DNA of 64,000 nucleotides from positions 62,001 through 126,000 of the forward strand of contig JADDMT010000030.1 of the NCBI GenBank assembly GCA_021401465.1, given 5' to 3'. The stretch's first letter is position 1. Each line of letters starts with the position of its first letter. Source of the DNA: Teratosphaeria epicoccoides (taxonomy: Eukaryota; Ascomycota; Dothideomycetes; Mycosphaerellales; Teratosphaeriaceae). Below, piece by piece: positions 22,255 through 34,480 of this stretch. The position numbers were made by a program, and so were the translations under genes. The notes beneath the pieces are model-generated. The model was not told where the DNA came from and ran no database searches. It saw only the letters and a list, made by a program, of their open reading frames with translations.

Positions 22255-23610
22255 ACCTTAGCAGCTAAGCTACACACATCTCTCCTCTGCGTGTTAGTAA
22301 GGCATCCCCTACCCGCGAGGTATGCGTGGCTTATACTAACCGAAGTGTAGCCAAGATCTACATTAGCGGATTTAATAAGGGCAGTATCTACTACAATTAT
22401 GTTAACTATAATAGCAAGTATCAAAAATGCTAAGACCTCCCTAAAGAGGTGTATAGCAAGTACAACTAGCTCTGCCGTAACATTAATGACTTCTAGAGTA
22501 CGCGTAACAAGGGGGTTACTAAAGGTACTCTGACTATAAACAGGCTACAGGCTAAGTACCGCGAGGTACTCGCCTACCTGCTTAGCGCCCTCTCGTGCTT
22601 TACTGTAACTGCTAACTATTCTCATAGCAGTGTTCGCTTCGACTCTCTACTAACAGGCGAAAACGTTTATCTAGGTCTAATTACAGACTTAGTCTAGAAG
22701 ATCTTGAAGGTGCTAACTATTAGGGTTAAGACCTTCGCTATAGTACGCATATAGTGCGAGTACCCTCTAAGTATAAATGCTCATTTCTTCTACTAGGCTA
22801 ACGTTAGCGTTAAGAAATATCCGACTAGCTGCTAGCGTTAGTAACTCGGGGCCCTTGCCTCTATTAACGACAACTTTAAGACGCGGATAATCTATAAGAA
22901 GGTTATCAAGCAATTTACCGTTCCTGCCGCTAAGGCTACGCCCTAGCGCCGTACTAAGAGGCAGCCTGCCTCTAAGCTAGTCTAAAGGACTAAGCTGTAA
23001 GTTACTTACTTAAATCCTGTCGCGTACGTATAGCTAACACATTGTAGCGCTACTACTTACGCCGCCTCGACGCTACTATCTAAGAAGAAGAAGAAGGCTA
23101 GGGCTAAAATTGAGGTTAGCGACAAAAAAGCCGAACCTTCCTTGCTTGCGATTTGCACTACGTCCGCCAAGACGCTAAGGCACAAGCCTCTAGGCCAGAT
23201 CTTTGAGGATGAGGAGGATGACGACATCTAGGATACCTTTAGTCCTAACGTGATCCCTTCGCGCTATAGTGCTGCTATACTAGTTGCGCCTAAGGGAGAC
23301 ATCGAGTCTAATGATATAGTCTACACTTATGTCAAGAAGCGCAAGATAATCTTAAGGGCCGAGCGCGACAGCTATAAGCGCGCCTAAGTCTCTTCGCCTT
23401 CTAATGCTAAGGATAAGGTAGTTATTATGACTAGGCGCGGTAAGGATGTCGCTAGCTCTCTAGCTACTATAGGCTCTTAAGACGAGCTCCCTTGTAACCT
23501 ACTAAAGAAGAAGATACTAGCCTCTCTTTGTGGCGTTACTACTCCTGTTACTTATAGTCGCTTTAGGGTATTTAGTAGACCCCGTACAGGTAGGTAGTCC
23601 CTAGCGGACT
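22255..23610 (+). pseudogene. Antisense accessory ORF with Cys cluster, copy B
   Basis: Second copy of the gene at 590-1932. It keeps one frame from about 22255 (ATHISPLRVSKASPTRE) across the Cys region to about 23200, including the site where copy A has lost a base. The 3' end has a frameshift relative to copy A. TAG codons at 22697, 22749 and 22792 sit where copy A also has TAG or where Gln/Trp is expected. Comparison with copy A is what makes the plus frame credible. Confidence 0.6.
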
Positions 23611-23812
23611 ATAACAAGAAAGACTCTTCTGCTTCGGGTTTAGTTAGGAAGCCCTTAACTAGTAGTCGCTAAGCATTAGCTCTGAAGCTAATCTAAGCAT
23701 GTCTCTTGTTCTCCTTGGGTTTTTTCTAGGTGTGCCTTTAGGCATCAATGATGTATAAGTAGGGCGTTTGCTTCTTGTTATTACTTCGCGTGTTATGCGA
23801 TATATACATGTG

Positions 23813-26800
23813 TTAAGAATTCTGCTCTAAAACTCTTATCTTCCTACAAATCGACCTTCTTAAGCCCTGCTTATACCTCCTCTACTCTTCGAATTCACAA
23901 ATAGCTTCTAGAGCGTTCTTATAGTCTTTAGCTAGAACCTATTATGTATACTTAGGTAGGTATCCTTTCTACTTTACTAGTTAGTACGTTATACCTTTAC
24001 ACTACATACTATCCTTTATACTCTCGACTTCCTACTCTTCGTTCTCTTCTGCTACTAGCATCAGGTCCGCAGGCTCTTTACCCTCACGCTATACCCATAG
24101 TTTAAGTAGAGACACGTAGAAGACATCGTGTACACAATATGACGATAGTAACGATAGCTAGTATGCCTGCGAGCCTATTACGTCACGTATCTAGAAGGGT
24201 CTGACAAACCTTAGCGTTATCTTCTTACTTAGAAGTTTTAGCTTAAGATTCTTCGTTAACAGTAACACCTTCGTACTAACTACATACTACATCGGTTTAG
24301 CAAAGGCGTTATTATGTTTAATCTAGGATTCTGAGGCCTTTTTCTAGTATTCTATTAGCACTAAATGTACCTTGCGCATACGCCACGCTAATTCCGCAGT
24401 AGCTAGCACCCTCTCCTTAGAAGACTCGTCCTTAGGCGGTTCTAGGTATATTTCTAGATCAAAGCTATAAAGAATCTAAAATAGCGACATACGTATAGTA
24501 GTATACACGCTATTATTAACTGCAAAATCCGCTATAGGAATTGCGTTAGCCTAGGCATCCTAGTTCTTAGTGTAGTAGCACTAAAGGTACTACTTAAGAG
24601 TCTAGTTCATACATTTAGTCTAACTATTTGTCTGTAGATAGAATGCTATACTTAGGTAGTACTTAACACGTGTCTTAAACACAAATTCTTGCTAGTATTT
24701 ACTAGTAAAGACAGAGCCTCGATCTAATAGGATACTTTAGGGGACACTAAAGCGCTATATAACTTCGTCGCAAAGTAGTCGCGTAAGCTTGCTACTTATG
24801 CACTTTTTTGTATATAGGATGAAGACATTTATCTTCGAGTATTAGTCGACTACTATAAGGACAGCATTAACTACATCGCCTCTCTACTTTGCTAGTAGCA
24901 AATTAGTAATGAAATCTATAGTCAAGTCTTGCTATAGTCTCTCTAGTAGTAGGAGCGCCTACGTATCGCTATAGGGGTAATAGCGCCGAGATTTGCTAAT
25001 CTAGCATGTCTAGCAGGATTTGACATAGTCAGAAACATCCTGTTCTAGTGTTAGCTACTAGTACTTACGTCCGAGAAGCGCGTTTATCTTCTCTACGCTA
25101 AAATGACTCGCAACTTCATTATCATGATAAATATAGAGGAGCTACAAACAGAGTACGTAGTTAGCAGGTACATAGAGCCTATTATTAAAGTACTACAAGT
25201 CGCTAGACTTAGTCTAGTACTTCGGACTGCCTACGGTATCCTGGAGAGCTACACTCTCATTAATTAACTCCGGTTCTTGCTCTTGTAACTACTAAATAAG
25301 TCTCGAGACTACTTCGAAGGGTTCTTTAGACATTGTATGCTTACTACATGTAAGCTAGTTAACTACCGCATAGATCAAGCTAGACATGGTTACTATTACC
25401 GCTAGATGAGAGGGTTTGTCGCTAGTAGAGGCTACGAGGCCCTATTAGACCTGCAGTTAACCTACAAGAGGAGCTAACGACAGATCGCTACCCTAAACTA
25501 CAAGCTTCGTTTATAGCGTAGGGAGAAGCTATTAGTCACCCTACTCCCTAGTGTCGTAGTCTAGTCGTCGCAAAGGACCGTTAGCTAGATTTGTCTTTCT
25601 AGAACGATGCTAGATAACGAAGTTAAAGCTAGCGAGGAAAGTCGCCTACCTTACTTGCCGACTACTTAGCTGCTTCACGCCTATGAAGCCGCAGAGATTA
25701 TTATGGTTAGTAAGCACCTTAATAGGGTACGCTACGCCTTCGAGGTAGTGTTAGTACTCCTTGAAGCTGTTAATAATAGCTAAAAGCTCTTAGTCGTAAG
25801 TCTCGTAGTTAAGCTTAGCGCCCTGCATCTTCCGTAACTAGAAGGCAATCAGGTACTATTATGTACTACCTTAGTGCAACTAGAGCTGTAATATAATCGC
25901 GGCTATTACGAATTTTAAAGCATCGGACTCTATTTAGATCTTCGTAGTAGGGTCAAAGTGCCGAAGTATAGGTGTAGTTTAAAAGGCTGCCTTAAGTTCA
26001 GAGAAAGCCTTGCTCTAAGCCTCCTCCTAAGGCACTATCCCTAGCTTCTTTCCTTAAATTGCGCCCTTTGCAAGGGCCGTGAGGGGAGCCACGATCTTCG
26101 AATAGGATTATATGAATCTGTAGTAGAAGTTAGTAAATCCTAGGAACACCTATACTTCTTAGAGGGTAGTTAGCTATAGCTACTCTGTAATTACAGACAC
26201 CCTTTAGTTATCCATGATGACTCCTTCTGTAGAAACGATGTATCCAAGAAACTTAATCCTATCTATTAGGAATAAGCACTTCTTTAGGTTTATATACAGA
26301 GCGAACTTGTAGAGCTATTCGAGTACTATCCTTAGATGCCAAATATGCTCCTCCTTTAAGTCAGAATAGACTAGTATATCGTCTAAATATACTACGTAGC
26401 AGGTATTAACGAGGCCGGACAGGGCCTAGTTAATGTACGCTTAGAATGTCACTAGTACGTTAGTTAAGCTAAATGGCATTACTGTATACTCGAAGTGTCT
26501 ATACTATGTTCGGAATGTAGTCTTCTACTCGTTACCCTTTCGGATTAGTATCTAGTAGTAGGCATCCTTCAAGTCGATAGACAAGAAGATAGTAGCGCGA
26601 CTAAGGTAGTCGAGCGTCTCGCTAATGAGGCAGTTCTTCTAAGTTACTACGTTAAGGCCCCTATAGTTAACGTATAGGCGGAGCGTGATATCCTTCTTTA
26701 GGACTAACATGACTAGCGCTCTAGCCTCGCTGTCGCTTCGTCGGATCCACGTGTTCTTTTAGGCCTTGTAGAGGTAGTCTCGAAGTGTTTTGAGCTAAGA

Positions 26801-28776
26801 TTCTAACATAGGATATAGAGGTTAATATAGAGGATAGTAACGTTCCTTGAGGTTAATCGCATGCTCCGCGTCTAGGGCCTAGGCATAAGCCGTAGCCTCT
26901 ACGTCGAAAATATCGGCGTATTCCTCTAACTTAGGCAGAAGGGTAACGTCTTCCTTAACATTCTGTATGCGGACCGCATACATACATTAGACCTTCTTCA
27001 TGTCCTTGTAGAAGCTGTGTGCGTCACGTATCCTTACTATAGGAACTTCGCCTATAGAGCTATAGAACTAATTGTTAGTAGCTCTATTAACAACGACTCC
27101 CTGCTTGTAGCGCTAAGGGCGGCTAAGTAGGAGCTCCTTATTAGGAATGTCTTTAGCGTAGAAGACTTCGTTAGTCTTACGCACTTCTCCTAAGGAGTCC
27201 GCGAGTTAAAGGCGCACGTTATATGCGCCTTAAGCCGCTACGCCTTCGCCCTAAAAGGACTTCATAGTAGGCAGCAGGGCTCCTAGGATTAGCTTTAAAC
27301 TAAGCTCTAGAATTACCTACTAGGGTATTATGTTAACCTCCGCAAGGTTATCTAACATATAGTCTACTAGCTTAAGCAAGCTATTAACTCGGACCGTACT
27401 AGACAGGCGCTAGGCAGGCCACGAGTCTACACTATTAGTAACAGACAGCTTAGATACCCGTAGTAGCTATTCGGTCGTCTTAGGCTTGTCCCTCTTTCGC
27501 CTCCCCTCTAGGGAGGTTTTAGACACCTTGCTTACCTTCTTCCTATTACTTCGTTTAGGACAGCAAGCTGCCTAGTAGTCCTTTGCTCTACAGATGTAGT
27601 AGCTACTTAGAGGCCTCTCGCTACTGTCTTTAGGCTTAGAGGGCTTACTCCTCTAGAATAAACTACTGCGTTAGACATGACCCTTAGGGCGCTTGTAGTA
27701 GCGGCCCTTTAGTAGGTCTTCAGGGCTTAGACGCTTATTGTCCTTGCCGCTAAATTTTCTATTTCGCTTCAAGGTAATCTCTATACATGTTATAAGGGAC
27801 ACAAGGTCTTACTAAGTTATCGGAAGTTCATGAAACATCATGATTATGTTCTGAAGATTATCGTCAAGCTTGACGAGTAGGTACCGCACGCGTTACGTCT
27901 TAGTATAGGGTAGCATCTGTCCCTTAAGAGTAGCAAGATAGGTAGCGAAGCTAGAGGTAGTTTGTCCCTTCCCTTGCCTAGCCTTCTTATACTTAACAGA
28001 CATAGTAAGGGCGCAGTTCCCTAGATCCTTAATCTAGTTAACACAGAACTAGCGAAAGTCCGCCTATGTATATGTTCTGTTATAGAACTGCATAAGGTTA
28101 TACCGCTTATGCTAGTTGTTACGAGGTTCCTTATTCTCTTTGAGCTACATTACACTAAAGGCAACCTGTTTGCCCTCTATAGAATATCCGCATAGGTTAA
28201 GCACAAAAACTACCTTACATGCCTGCAAGAAAGTTCGAGCCTTTTTCAAGGTGTCTCCCTTAAACGGCTTTAGGTTACGTGCGTTATAACTGCCTCCTAG
28301 TTAGCCTACTATGGCCTCGAATTTAGGCACTAGATTCGCAGGCACATGCGGAGAGTCTACGCCTACTAGTATGTTGTCTTCGTAGGTCCCTAGTATAAAA
28401 TCTCGCTAGATTTCTTCGTCTGCTAGTTCATTAGTACTACTTATGGCGACATCTTCGTCGTCCTCGCCGTTGTCGCTACTAGAAGGAGTACGGCTCTAGC
28501 TCTAGTTTTCAAGGTAGTTTGCAACCTAGTTAACAATTATAGCTACAAGGGCTAGGTAAATAGTTAGGGTTAGCTGTAGTCCCTATGCAGGAGATCTATT
28601 ACCTTGTCTACTATGTAATTAACCTCTAGCAGACCTGTCGTTTAACGTAGTATCGCTCGCAGGTCGCTCGCAGGGGGCACTCCTACAGGCTAGTTACTTA
28701 GGCTAGCTTCGCTATCATAGGTGCTTAGGATAGCGCTTGCTACGCGTTAGTTACGAGTTTGTAGTGCTCTAGACAT
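23813..28776 (-). pseudogene. gag-pol polyprotein with chromodomain, copy B
   Basis: Colinear with copy A gag-pol: start ATG 28776, gag block near 28020-27890, YLDD near 26380, integrase C-terminus near 24180 (GSQAYWLSL, then VHDVFYVSLLKLW), and a chromodomain at about 24040-23880. It is broken by many TAG/TAA codons. About 20 bp are missing near 26628 relative to copy A (the GCTAATAAGTAGTAGG region). Confidence 0.9.
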
Positions 28777-28825
28777 ATTGTAGTATTCTCTACTAGACTG
28801 TAAAGCAGGGAGGAGAAAGCAGAAC

Positions 28826-29185
28826 TAATATAGATGTATATGCTATATAATATGAAAATATCTCGTAGTATGACAGAGTAATCCGACCTTTTAATAGGTA
28901 CAAGACAGCGCTGCTTTCTGCTTATCGCAGAGGTAGCGCTAAGGGTGCTTATAACCCCTGACGCCCCTTAATTAGGGAAAGCATGTCCGAGCCTATCCCC
29001 GTAGAGGTATTATAGAGTTAGCGACATAGGGGCATCCTACGTCAACTATTGATCCTACTTAGACGACATACAAGCTAACGTATATACAAAGGACCCCCTT
29101 GCTATGTGTAGCAGGGTCACTACATGCTAAGGGCAGGCATTAGAACCTATGCGGCTCTAATAGCCCCCTAGTATTAACCATATTA
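28826..29185 (-). repeat. 5' LTR of copy B
   Basis: 360 bp. Compared with the 3' LTR it lacks about 30 bp around 29010 (one of two AGCCCC...TAGGGT repeats), so the two LTRs of this element differ by an indel as well as by transitions. Confidence 0.88.
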
Positions 29186-30981
29186 ACAAGGCGTAAAAGA
29201 ACGCATGGATCTAACGAAGCAACGTAACCTTATCTTGTGCCTAGTTAATAGTCTTCTTACTATATATGCTTATTAATTATAGCTCTACTAACTAACTAGC
29301 TGCTAGAGTTTCCCTAGTGCCATATAGGTGTGTAGCGGCTAGGCGCTACGCTGTAGCTACTACTGCTAGCGCTGTTAGTAGTGCTTATGCCCTCCTAGGG
29401 TCGGACATAGTACTATCTAAGCTTAGATTCGCTCCATGTATACTAGATTAGCTATAGCAAGTTAATAGTTACGAGGGAAAAGGTAGGGGAACAGATCGAT
29501 AAAATAGCAGATATAGGCTAGCTTATATTAATCAGACAGATATAGAAGAAGTACCCTTATAACAGTCTCATGTGACACTATCCTATTAGATTAGAGCCGT
29601 CTAATAAATCGCTTAGATAATCCTACTATAGCATTACTAGTACATCTAAGGCCTCTAACACCTGTTAGTTAGGGTAGTAAGCTCTAAATTAAGCTACTAC
29701 AAGATGCTTCTTAGACTCTGCTAACGTTAGTATAGTATTACTAGCATCTAGATAGGCCTTTGCGGTATTACGGAGGTATAGCAACCCGCGCCCCTTAGTT
29801 CCCCGCATAACCTACTACGCTATCGCCTACCTAATTAGTAGGCAGCTATGTAGAGCCTTTAGCCTGTTACTAGCTTGGTAGCGTTACTAGTAATAGTAGT
29901 GATATTAATATTAACTTGCTATAAGCTCTTAGCATACTACTATAGTATCTTAGCTAGAAGGTATTTGTCTAGGTCTGCAAATAATTAGCTTGTGCCCTTG
30001 TTAAGGCTAACTGCACAATTAGCGCTAGTAGGAGCTCTTAGAGCTCTGTGATAGAGCAAATAGCTCTATAAGTACACTGTAATTAGATTTACTAAATCCT
30101 AAGTCGTAGAGGTATTACTTAATAGCTAATAAATAAGGGCTATTAGGATTAATCTGCATACTGCTTTGTTAGCTAGGCATAGTCTTATAGAGCTCTAGAT
30201 AGCCGTATAGTCTTTTAGGGATACTAGGTACGTAGTATAGCTAGCATAGCTAGCTACAAATATAGTAATTCTTCTACAAAATAACAAACTCCGTTGCTAC
30301 TATCTGTAGAATAGGCATATAGATTACTAAGAAGGCAATCTTATTAGAGAGTAACCCCTTACTATGTTACCTGTAATCTTGTAGCAATTAAAAATAATCA
30401 CGCTAGTGATTAAGCTTCGTTTTAGTAAGGTGTCCCTACTACTATTTAATGCGTTAATTCATCTTACTAGTACTATATGCATAGTAATTAATCAGCTACT
30501 TACCTAGTAGTAGCTAGGGACTAAAAACAAGCTATTTGGCCTGCTAACAGTGCTAAAGGTCTAGTCTTTATAGGTACTTGTCTTATAAGTCGTTGCCTTT
30601 ATTGTCTTTATACTTGTAAAAGAGTATAATAGGCTCTACGTACTCTGTAGCTACTATAGCTACCTCTGTAGCTACCCTTCCTACTAGTAGTCTATCTGTA
30701 ATCTACGCTATGTCTGCTATGTAAGCCTCTCTAACATTGCTACAAGCTTCCTATAATAGCTAGAAATGTGCATTAGTAATATCAAGCATCTAAAGACCCC
30801 TGTTACTATATAGTATTTAAGGCATAATTAAGTGCTCTTATATAGTTACTACGTATTATGTAAGGATACTTATCTTAGTCTGTCTAATGATACCTACATA
30901 GATCTACATGATGTTATAAGACTAGACCTTAGTAGTAGCGTAGATACTAATACTAAAGATCTTAAACTTGTAATAGGTATC
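29186..30981. other. Short pol fragment, then unassigned AT-rich DNA
   Basis: 29186-29225 (ACAAGGCGTAAAAGAACGC and on) matches the start of the family 1 reverse transcriptase on the plus strand (K-A-Q-K-N-A-W-I-Q-R-S-N). After that I find no motif, repeat or followable frame up to the LTR at 30982. Confidence 0.45.
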
Positions 30982-31444
30982 TAATACGGTTAATACTAGG
31001 GGGCTATAGGAGCCGCATGGGTTCTAATGCCTACCCTTAGCATGTAACAACCCTACTACATAGTAAGGGGGTCCTTCGTACATACATTAGCTTATATGTT
31101 ATCTAAGTAGGATTAATACCTAATGTAGGATACTCCTATGTCACTTAGCCTGTAGTATCCCTGTAGGGGTTTCCTAACCCTATAGTATCCCTGCAGAGTT
31201 AGGCTTAGACATGCTTTCCTAATTAAGAGGCGTTAGGGGTTATAACTAGCGCTACCTCTGCAATAAGCAGAAAGTAGTACTATCTTGTACTAACTAAAAG
31301 GTTAGATTACTCTGTCATACTACGAGATATTTTTAATATCATATAGCATATATATCTATATTAATTCTGCTTTCTCTCTCCCGCTTTATAGTCTAGCAGA
31401 GAAAACTAATATGTTAAGAGTACCCTAAACTTATGACTAACGCG
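30982..31444 (+). mobile_element. Family 1 fragment: 5' LTR and leader, cut by family 3
   Basis: LTR 30982-31363 (382 bp, starting TAATACGGTTAATACTAGG) in plus orientation. It is followed by the same leader as copies A and B (ATTCTGCTTTCTCTCTCCCG, then GTCTAGCAGAGAA, then ATATGTTAAGAGTAC). Homology ends at CTAACGCG exactly where the family 3 LTR begins, so family 3 inserted just downstream of the gag start. Confidence 0.85.
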
Positions 31445-31802
31445 TGTTACGGAACGGTGTTATAGAATACCGTAATAGCTATAACAGCAGAGTTATAAGT
31501 TACACTATAAGTCACATACTCTAAGTCACATGATCTGAGTCATATAATGTGTCTCTGTTTTAGAAGCTTCTAGAGAAGCTAAGACAGAGACTATAGCTTA
31601 GTAATAGAGACTGTCTCTATTAGAGCATAGCTTCTAACAGAGTCTAATAGAGACGTGCTCTGTTATACACTAATGTCTCTTATGTATTTAGGAACACTAA
31701 GATGCCCTTATAGCTTAAATGCGTTTAACTTATGTTATCATCTTACTAATTAGAATTTAACCTTTATTCCCTTTAGATTACATTGTTCCTGTTTACTGTT
31801 AC
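31445..31802 (+). repeat. 5' LTR, family 3
   Basis: Begins TGTTACGGAACGG. The right border near 31802 is inferred from loss of LTR-like sequence before the gag leader. Its inverted relative lies at 9601-9926. Confidence 0.7.
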
Positions 31803-31849
31803 CTCTCTAAAGAATAATTGCCCTATGTAGTTCGACTATACCTCTTTAG

Positions 31850-33480
31850 GTTTAGTTAATAGCGAGGTTAGTAACACTTTAAACGCCCTTAGGATAAGCA
31901 CTACACAGCAAATCGGAAGGGGAACTCCTGCCCTAAGCGATGTAGGAGGCTCTTGCTAACGATCTAGCACTTCTTATTTAGCTGTTAACGCACTTGCTAA
32001 CTACACTAAGGAAGACGCCCTTAAGGTTAGCAAGCTAGACTACTACTATAGCGACTAAGATAAGTTTGACGTCTAGCTTACCTAAGTAGACATGTACTTT
32101 AAGTTTAACGATGTAGGAGAAGCGCAGAAACCTCTCTTTGCGACAACCTTTATGCAAGGAAGAGCCTAGCACTAGATCAAACCCTTTCTTAGGAACTACT
32201 TAGATAACAAGGAAGATTCAAGTAGAATCTTTTAGTCCTAGAACTATTTAAAGAATGCTATGAAGACTGTCTATAGAGTCTCGAACGAAGTATCGACTAT
32301 AGTTTAAGTTGTTTAGCATATTACCTAGAAGACATTAGTAGCCAAGTACGCGGCTAAATTCTAGGAGCACGCATAGATTACCGAATAGGATGACGAAGCC
32401 CTCTAAGTTATGTTCTGACGAGGTCTTAAGGACAATGTTAAAGACGAACTCATGCGCTACAGAGGACGCATTAACAACCTCGGAGAACTAGTTAAGGCAG
32501 CAATTAAGCTAGACGACTAACTTTACGAAAGATTAATAGAGTGACAATATAACTCTAAGATCTCTAGAAAAGCAGGATTTGTGCTAGATAAAACACGCGG
32601 AGGATAGTCTCGACTATTCTATTAGAAACAACAGCGTGATCCTAATGTAATAGACTAGTAGTTTAACGCTATCTAGAAGGGTCGGTCTAAAGAAAAAGGA
32701 AGACAGGGAAAGAGTTTACCCTAAGGATCAGGAAAACTAACTTACTATGCCTATAGCAGAGAAGGCTACATAGCAAGGAACTATCATGACAAGAATAAGG
32801 TGCGATGTAGACAGTTAAATATGATGTAACAGAAGGACTCAAGTAGAGAAGGCCACAGAAAGATTAGTAAGCCAAGCTCTACTAAGGAAGCGCTAAGAAC
32901 CTACGTAGAGGTAGTTACTAGAAGAACCCCCTATACAAGTAACAGATCACTATGTAGAGCCCTTGATTAGACACTCTGCATAGATCTATAGTGTAATATC
33001 TACGAAGAAGATAAGGAACTCCGTAACCATGAAAACAAAATCAAACTAGAATTTACTAAGTTAGGGATATTACCTAAGGAACGCTTGCTACTAATTCTAC
33101 TAGAACTGCACGGTACATGCAGAGCTCTAACGAAACGAGAGTTCTGTATAATAGCAAGGAGAACTAGGCATGTATAACTAAGCCTTACATAAGAAGACGT
33201 AAGCCTTAAAGAGATTAACGAGTCTTGCTCTAGTAATAACGAAGAGAACTAAGATCCGAGAACTTCATTCCCTTAAGAGGAGGCGCTCGAAGTAGTTCGA
33301 GAAGTTCCGGAGTCCCCTTAGCAGGAGGAGGATCAGCAAGACGAGTCAGAGGAAGAAAGTCCTAGTAAATTAGAAGCCTAACCCTAACCCTAACCCTAAG
33401 GTAAACCTGCGCTAGATCTTGCTAAAGCCGTGCTTAACACTAATCCGGAAGCTTGACATCTGTCTGTTAAAGGCCTTGTG
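31850..33480 (+). pseudogene. Gypsy-type gag, family 3
   Basis: Plus-strand frame followed from about 31850 to 33480. The central gag block at 32040-32420 (D-K-F-D-V, then MYFKFND, then KPLFATTFMQGRA, then EHAQITEQDDEALQ) is typical of fungal Ty3/gypsy gag, and a basic C-terminal region follows. A (TAACCC)n run falls inside the frame at 33379. Stops are mostly TAG/TAA at Gln/Trp positions. No reverse transcriptase follows, so the element is truncated. The true start is not clear. Confidence 0.7.
33379..33399 (+). repeat. Telomere-like (TAACCC)3TAA run inside gag
   Basis: 21 bases of perfect telomere-type repeat in the gag frame, where they read stop-Pro repeated. The simplest origin is a Gln-Pro codon run (CAACCC)n with CpA changed to TpA by RIP, not a telomere. 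Confidence 0.75.
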
Positions 33481-34480
33481 TCATAGTAGTAGTACTCGCT
33501 AGCCTAAGGTGTGTTTTAAGGGCGCCATGATACTAAAGCCGTTCTTATATGCTAGATTACTATACAAGTATAGCTACTTACACTTACTACTATCTCGGTA
33601 GCGTTAGTTCATTATACGTCTAATATGTTATAGCATGCGTGAAGCTTAATACATCATGTTGTCGTTGTCCTTACTATAGAAGGGTCTAACAACACTTAAT
33701 ATAAGGCTGTCTAGTATGATAATACCCTGTAGCTTGTAACTATGAGCCTTGTTATGACTACTATAATATAAACGCTACTCTTTCTTAGGCCTTATAAAGC
33801 CTATAAAGTAGCTGTTAATAAAGCCCTATATGTATCCTTGACAACTACGCTTCTACAAGGCATATAAGAACCGCTAGATAGTATTATATTGTCTGAGGCG
33901 TAGATGCTAAGCTAAGATCTTCTTGAATCGAGTCGCTAGATATTTAATCATGTCATTAAAGATAATCGAGAGTATTAAGGCAGATCTACTAAAGGTCTTA
34001 ATGTACTCGCTCTACACAAGACTAGGCCTTGCTATTTGTCTAAGGACTAACACTATCGCTATCTCTAGTGCCGCCTTAATACAATTGCGGAAGACAATAG
34101 AGCTAAGATCGAATGCGGCTATTAAGCGCTTAACCTTGTTGTAGTAGCATCTATAGCCTGTTAGTATAAGTAGTAACAACACTATACGTTACTAATACTT
34201 GACCTTGTGCTTGTAATTAGCTACTAGCTAGTCGTCTAAGGTAAAGTCCTTAGGCTCGAAAACTAGCGGAGCTAGTATATTCTAGCTAGCGCATAGCTAG
34301 TAGCGACAACGTCGCAGATACTACTGACTAAGCATGAGGTAACTATACAACACTAGCAGGAGATAGTCATCTATTAACAAGCGGTCTATAGTAGTGTTAT
34401 AACACTACTAACAACTTACAAAGTTAAAGTTAAAGATTATATAACATGTTAAAAACACTACATGTAACAAGTAACAACAT
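33481..34480 (+). pseudogene. Unrecognised coding relic
   Basis: The plus frame shows protein-like stretches with TAG/TAA only (LTIEGSNNT, then YKAV, then YDNTL at 33670-33730; LASA, then LVATTSQILLTKHEVTI at 34275-34345). 33669-33787 is repeated inverted at 58474-58592. The minus strand of 33800-34140 is also fairly open, so the strand is not certain for the whole span. No family recognised. Confidence 0.35.
33669..33787 (+). repeat. 119-bp repeat, partner inverted at 58474-58592
   Basis: Shares GAAGGGTCTAACAACACTT, ATGATAATACCCTGTAGC and TATAATATAAACGCTACTC with the reverse complement of 58474-58592. Differences are nearly all transitions. Both copies lie in frames of the same relic protein. 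Confidence 0.8.

Larger units (their letters stand above)
20987..29185 (-). mobile_element. Ty3/gypsy chromovirus, family 1 copy B (complete)
   Basis: An 8199-bp element on the minus strand with both LTRs. The putative 5-bp target duplication is GTAAG (20982-20986) and ACAAG (29186-29190); the two mismatches fit transitions, so it is tentative. It carries a polypurine tract beside the 3' (left) LTR, gag-pol from 28776 to 23813, and the antisense gene at about 22255-23610. It has a segment at about 21790-21940 that copy A lacks. It inserted into an older family 1 sequence, whose reverse transcriptase N-terminus resumes at 29186. Confidence 0.93.

Noticed and set aside
33379..33399. True telomere or interstitial telomeric site
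   Set aside because: In phase within gag and only 21 bases long; better explained by CpA to TpA in Gln-Pro codons.
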